Notes under the pieces: generated by a model
Told to the model about the DNA's origin: nothing
Seen by the model: only the letters and a program-made list of their open reading frames with translations
The model's database searches: none
Part shown: piece after piece, positions 61,782-64,000 of the stretch
Layout of the letters: each line of letters starts with the position of its first letter
Position numbering within the stretch: the first letter of the stretch is position 1
Source: Noviherbaspirillum saxi
GTDB taxonomy: Bacteria; Pseudomonadota; Gammaproteobacteria; Burkholderiales; Burkholderiaceae_D
Assembly (NCBI RefSeq): GCF_003591035.1
Contig: NZ_QYUO01000002.1
Coordinates: forward strand, 1,054,001 to 1,118,000
Length of the DNA stretch: 64,000 nt
Reading direction: 5' to 3'
Program-made: the position numbers and the translations under genes

Positions 61782-62161
61782 AAGTTTTGCTTCCTTGTGC
61801 GGCGCAACATCCTGCTGCACATCCCCAGTTATTTTCCGGCATGGCAAAAAAATGCCAAGGGTTGTCTATCAGTTTCCTGGAATTCTGTCTTGCAGGCAAT
61901 ATTGCCGAATCTTTATTTATAACGAAGTCAGGCAAACAGAGTTTGATATTTGTCAGTCCTAGTATGCTATCGATTAGATCGCCGGTAAATACAATAAAGA
62001 TCCAACCGGATGCATTGTTGTTTCCAGCGATCAATATTTTGCGGTCTCCGCACTGCCAGAATACCTGTTCCAAGATGTTTTTTGTTTATGCTCAATGACG
62101 TGGTATCAGGCATACTCCCGTTTCTGTTTACTGGCATCGACGCCGCCTGGAAATCGACATC
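61782..62161. other. Intergenic region, 380 bp, upstream of nadA
   Basis: Relatively AT-rich. Open frames of 103-104 codons occur on both strands, but none has a ribosome site or recognisable sequence. It holds the divergent promoters of the hypothetical gene and nadA. No conserved NadQ or NrtR operator was identified with confidence. Confidence 0.5.
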
Positions 62162-63301
62162 ATGCAGATCCAACCCATTAAAACGATAGAATTTGAACGC
62201 CCACAGATGGATATGGGCACGAGTTGCACCGCAAACGCCTGGGCACGCGTACCCGCAGAGCCATCCCCATCCGAGAAGCTGGCCCTGAAAGCCCGTATAC
62301 GCCGTCTGTTGCAAGAAAAACAAGCTGTTCTGGTGGCGCACTACTATGTCGACGCCGACCTGCAGGATCTGGCGGAAGAAACCGGCGGTTGCGTATCCGA
62401 TTCCCTGGAAATGGCCCGTTTCGGCCGCGATCATCCGGCCAAGACCCTGGTGGTTGCCGGCGTCAAGTTCATGGGCGAAACCGCCAAGATCCTCAGCCCT
62501 GAAAAAACCGTGCTCATGCCCGACCTGGACGCGACGTGTTCGCTGGACCTGGGTTGTCCGACGGATGAATTCGCCGCCTTCTGCGATGCCCATCCTGACC
62601 GCACGGTCGTGGTCTACGCCAACACCAGCGCGGCGGTAAAGGCGCGTGCGGACTGGATGGTCACGTCGTCGATCGGTTTGCAAATCGTCGCGCATCTGCA
62701 TGCACAAGGCAAAAAAATCCTCTGGGCTCCCGACAAGCATCTGGGCAGCTATATTCAGAAAAAGACCGGCGCCGACATGCTGCTGTGGCAGGGCTCCTGC
62801 CTGGTACATGACGAATTCAAGGGAATCGAGCTGGAACTGCTCAAAAAGGAGCATCCTGGCGCAAAAATCCTGGTCCATCCGGAATCGCCGGAAGCGGTCG
62901 TGGCGCAAGCCGATGTCGTAGGGTCGACATCCCAGTTGATCGCCGCAGCCCAATCGCTCGATGCGCGCGAATTCATCGTCGCGACCGATAACGGCATCCT
63001 GCACAAGATGCGCATGGCGGCGCCCGGCAAGATCTTCATCGATGCGCCGACCGCCGGCAACAGCGCCACCTGCAAGAGCTGCGCGCATTGCCCGTGGATG
63101 GCGATGAACGGTTTGCAGAATCTGGCCGATGTGCTGGAATCGGGGCGCAACGAAATCCACGTCGATCCGGAAACCGGCCGCAAGGCTTATGTCTGCATCG
63201 ACCGCATGCTCGCTTTCGCCGCTGCGCAAAAAGCGAACGTGCGCCCGGCCAGCGATCTGGCAAAAGAACAAACACTGTTTGCAGGAATCGGTCCGGCATG
63301 A
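62162..63301 (+). CDS. nadA: Quinolinate synthase
   Basis: A 379-residue [4Fe-4S] enzyme that condenses iminoaspartate with dihydroxyacetone phosphate to quinolinate in NAD synthesis. The three cluster cysteines are in [10 protein letters not shown] (near residue 122), [11 protein letters not shown] (near residue 300) and the CAHCPWM motif following it. The substrate motif [16 protein letters not shown] lies near residue 58. Start ATG 62162. The stop overlaps the nadC start (ATGA, 63298-63301). Confidence 0.95.
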   Translation: MQIQPIKTIEFERPQMDMGTSCTANAWARVPAEPSPSEKLALKARIRRLLQEKQAVLVAHYYVDADLQDLAEETGGCVSDSLEMARFGRDHPAKTLVVAGVKFMGETAKILSPEKTVLMPDLDATCSLDLGCPTDEFAAFCDAHPDRTVVVYANTSAAVKARADWMVTSSIGLQIVAHLHAQGKKILWAPDKHLGSYIQKKTGADMLLWQGSCLVHDEFKGIELELLKKEHPGAKILVHPESPEAVVAQADVVGSTSQLIAAAQSLDAREFIVATDNGILHKMRMAAPGKIFIDAPTAGNSATCKSCAHCPWMAMNGLQNLADVLESGRNEIHVDPETGRKAYVCIDRMLAFAAAQKANVRPASDLAKEQTLFAGIGPA

Positions 63302-64000
63302 GTACATTGAAAAATCCCTTCGCCCCTTTTGATGCCGCGTTGACGGCCGCTTTCGAGGCCAACATTCGAGCCGCGCTGGCGGAAGACGTCGGCAGCGGCG
63401 ACCTTACCGGCAAGCTGGTGCCCGAGCATGAATCGGTAAAGGCGCATGTCATCGTGCGCGAAGCCGCGGTGCTGTGCGGCGCTCCCTGGTTCGAAGCCGT
63501 GATGAAGCAACTGGATGCGCGCATTCGCATCGAGTGGCGCTATGCCGAAGGCGCGCACATGGCCGCGGATTCCGAGGTGTGCGCGATCGAGGCTCCGGCG
63601 CGTGCGCTGCTGACTGCGGAACGTACCGCGCTGAATTTTCTGCAGCTGTTGTCGGGGGTGGCGACTGCGACGCGCGAGTATGCCGACGTGGTGCAAGGCA
63701 CTCGCGCATCGATACTCGATACGCGCAAGACATTGCCGGGTCTGCGGCTCGCGCAAAAGTATGCAGTCCGCGTCGGCGGCGGCAAGAACCAGCGCCTCGC
63801 GCTATACGATGGCATCCTGATCAAGGAAAACCATATTGCGGCAGCCGGCGGCATTGCACCCGCCATGCGTGCGGCGCAGGCGCTACACGCTGGCGTATCG
63901 ATACAGATTGAAGTGGAAAACCTCGCCGAACTGCAGGAAGCGCTGGCGGCTGGCGCCGTGTCTATACTGCTCGATAATTTTTCACTCAATATGATGCGCG
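63298..64000 (+). CDS. nadC: Quinolinate phosphoribosyltransferase, 5' part (cut by window edge)
   Basis: The frame opens at the ATG overlapping the nadA stop and stays open to the end of the window (234 codons of an expected ~290). [14 protein letters not shown] near residue 26, [16 protein letters not shown] near residue 104 and the substrate-binding TRKTLPGLR (near residue 142) with [13 protein letters not shown] are hallmarks. It uses PRPP to turn quinolinate into nicotinate mononucleotide, the step after NadA. The C-terminal end lies outside. Confidence 0.95.
   Translation, partial: MSTLKNPFAPFDAALTAAFEANIRAALAEDVGSGDLTGKLVPEHESVKAHVIVREAAVLCGAPWFEAVMKQLDARIRIEWRYAEGAHMAADSEVCAIEAPARALLTAERTALNFLQLLSGVATATREYADVVQGTRASILDTRKTLPGLRLAQKYAVRVGGGKNQRLALYDGILIKENHIAAAGGIAPAMRAAQALHAGVSIQIEVENLAELQEALAAGAVSILLDNFSLNMMR

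Noticed and set aside
61787..62098. A 103-codon plus-strand frame upstream of nadA
   Set aside because: No ribosome site; an equally long frame on the opposite strand shows that it is chance in an AT-rich gap.
61967..63307. A 446-codon minus-strand frame
   Set aside because: Antisense to nadA, whose cluster cysteines and overlap with nadC are unmistakable.

Overview
The window looks like the chromosome of a betaproteobacterium, most likely Burkholderiales of the Oxalobacteraceae type (Herbaspirillum or Noviherbaspirillum relatives). This rests on the GC-rich coding style, the housekeeping blocks queE-queD-tadA and nadA-nadC, a Burkholderiales-type persulfide dioxygenase-rhodanese fusion, and a Bug/TctC-type solute receptor. 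The assignment is an inference; no rRNA or other marker is present.

Region 1 (1-6431) and region 3 (19275-37057) are two halves of an aromatic or polycyclic hydrocarbon catabolic cluster. They encode a Rieske ring-hydroxylating dioxygenase (alpha and beta), a phthalate-dioxygenase-type reductase, a small Rieske protein, a cis-dihydrodiol dehydrogenase, an extradiol dioxygenase, meta-cleavage-product hydrolases, and the hydratase, aldolase and acylating acetaldehyde dehydrogenase lower pathway. Also present are three paralogous flavin monooxygenases, a DHDPS-family aldolase with an aldehyde dehydrogenase, and a DUF1302/DUF1329/Ycf48-like/RND set typical of hydrophobic-substrate degraders. Together they form an almost complete biphenyl-like route, scattered over several transcription units and with no transcriptional regulator in the window.

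Region 2 (6603-19222) separates the two halves. After a PAS-GGDEF-EAL protein comes a conflict- or defence-like island: a subtilisin-type protease, a secreted unknown protein, two trypsin-like proteases joined to P-loop NTPase modules (one a giant STAND-like protein of 1454 residues), and a DNA/RNA non-specific endonuclease. The island carries clear scars of a tandemly duplicated three-gene cassette. One protease gene is reduced to a 44-codon in-frame deletion product, a second copy of that gene is fused in frame to the NTPase through its own ancestral ribosome-binding site, and 70 bp of a deleted second copy of the other two genes remain. This is the most unusual feature of the window.

Region 4 (37150-48241) is mixed: bacteriohemerythrin, a truncated nitroreductase fused by deletion to a chemoreceptor tail, a Bug receptor, an MFS exporter, a DUF2863-like protein, the persulfide dioxygenase-rhodanese fusion, DNA polymerase II, and two small envelope proteins.

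Region 5 (48242-64000) is mostly housekeeping and sugar metabolism: queuosine precursor genes, tadA, an alpha/beta hydrolase and an LD-carboxypeptidase bracketed by inverted copies of a ~158 bp palindromic repeat. It continues with a hexose catabolic cluster of De Ley-Doudoroff type (epimerase, lactonase, IlvD/Edd dehydratase, SDR, dgoK, dgoA), a phage-gene remnant with small orphan genes, the ABC-F ATPase ybiT, an unknown protein, nadA and the start of nadC. Three copies of two related palindromic repeat subtypes occur; in two cases their ends supply the last codons and stop codon of the neighbouring gene. No tRNA, rRNA, CRISPR array, integrase or transposase was recognised.
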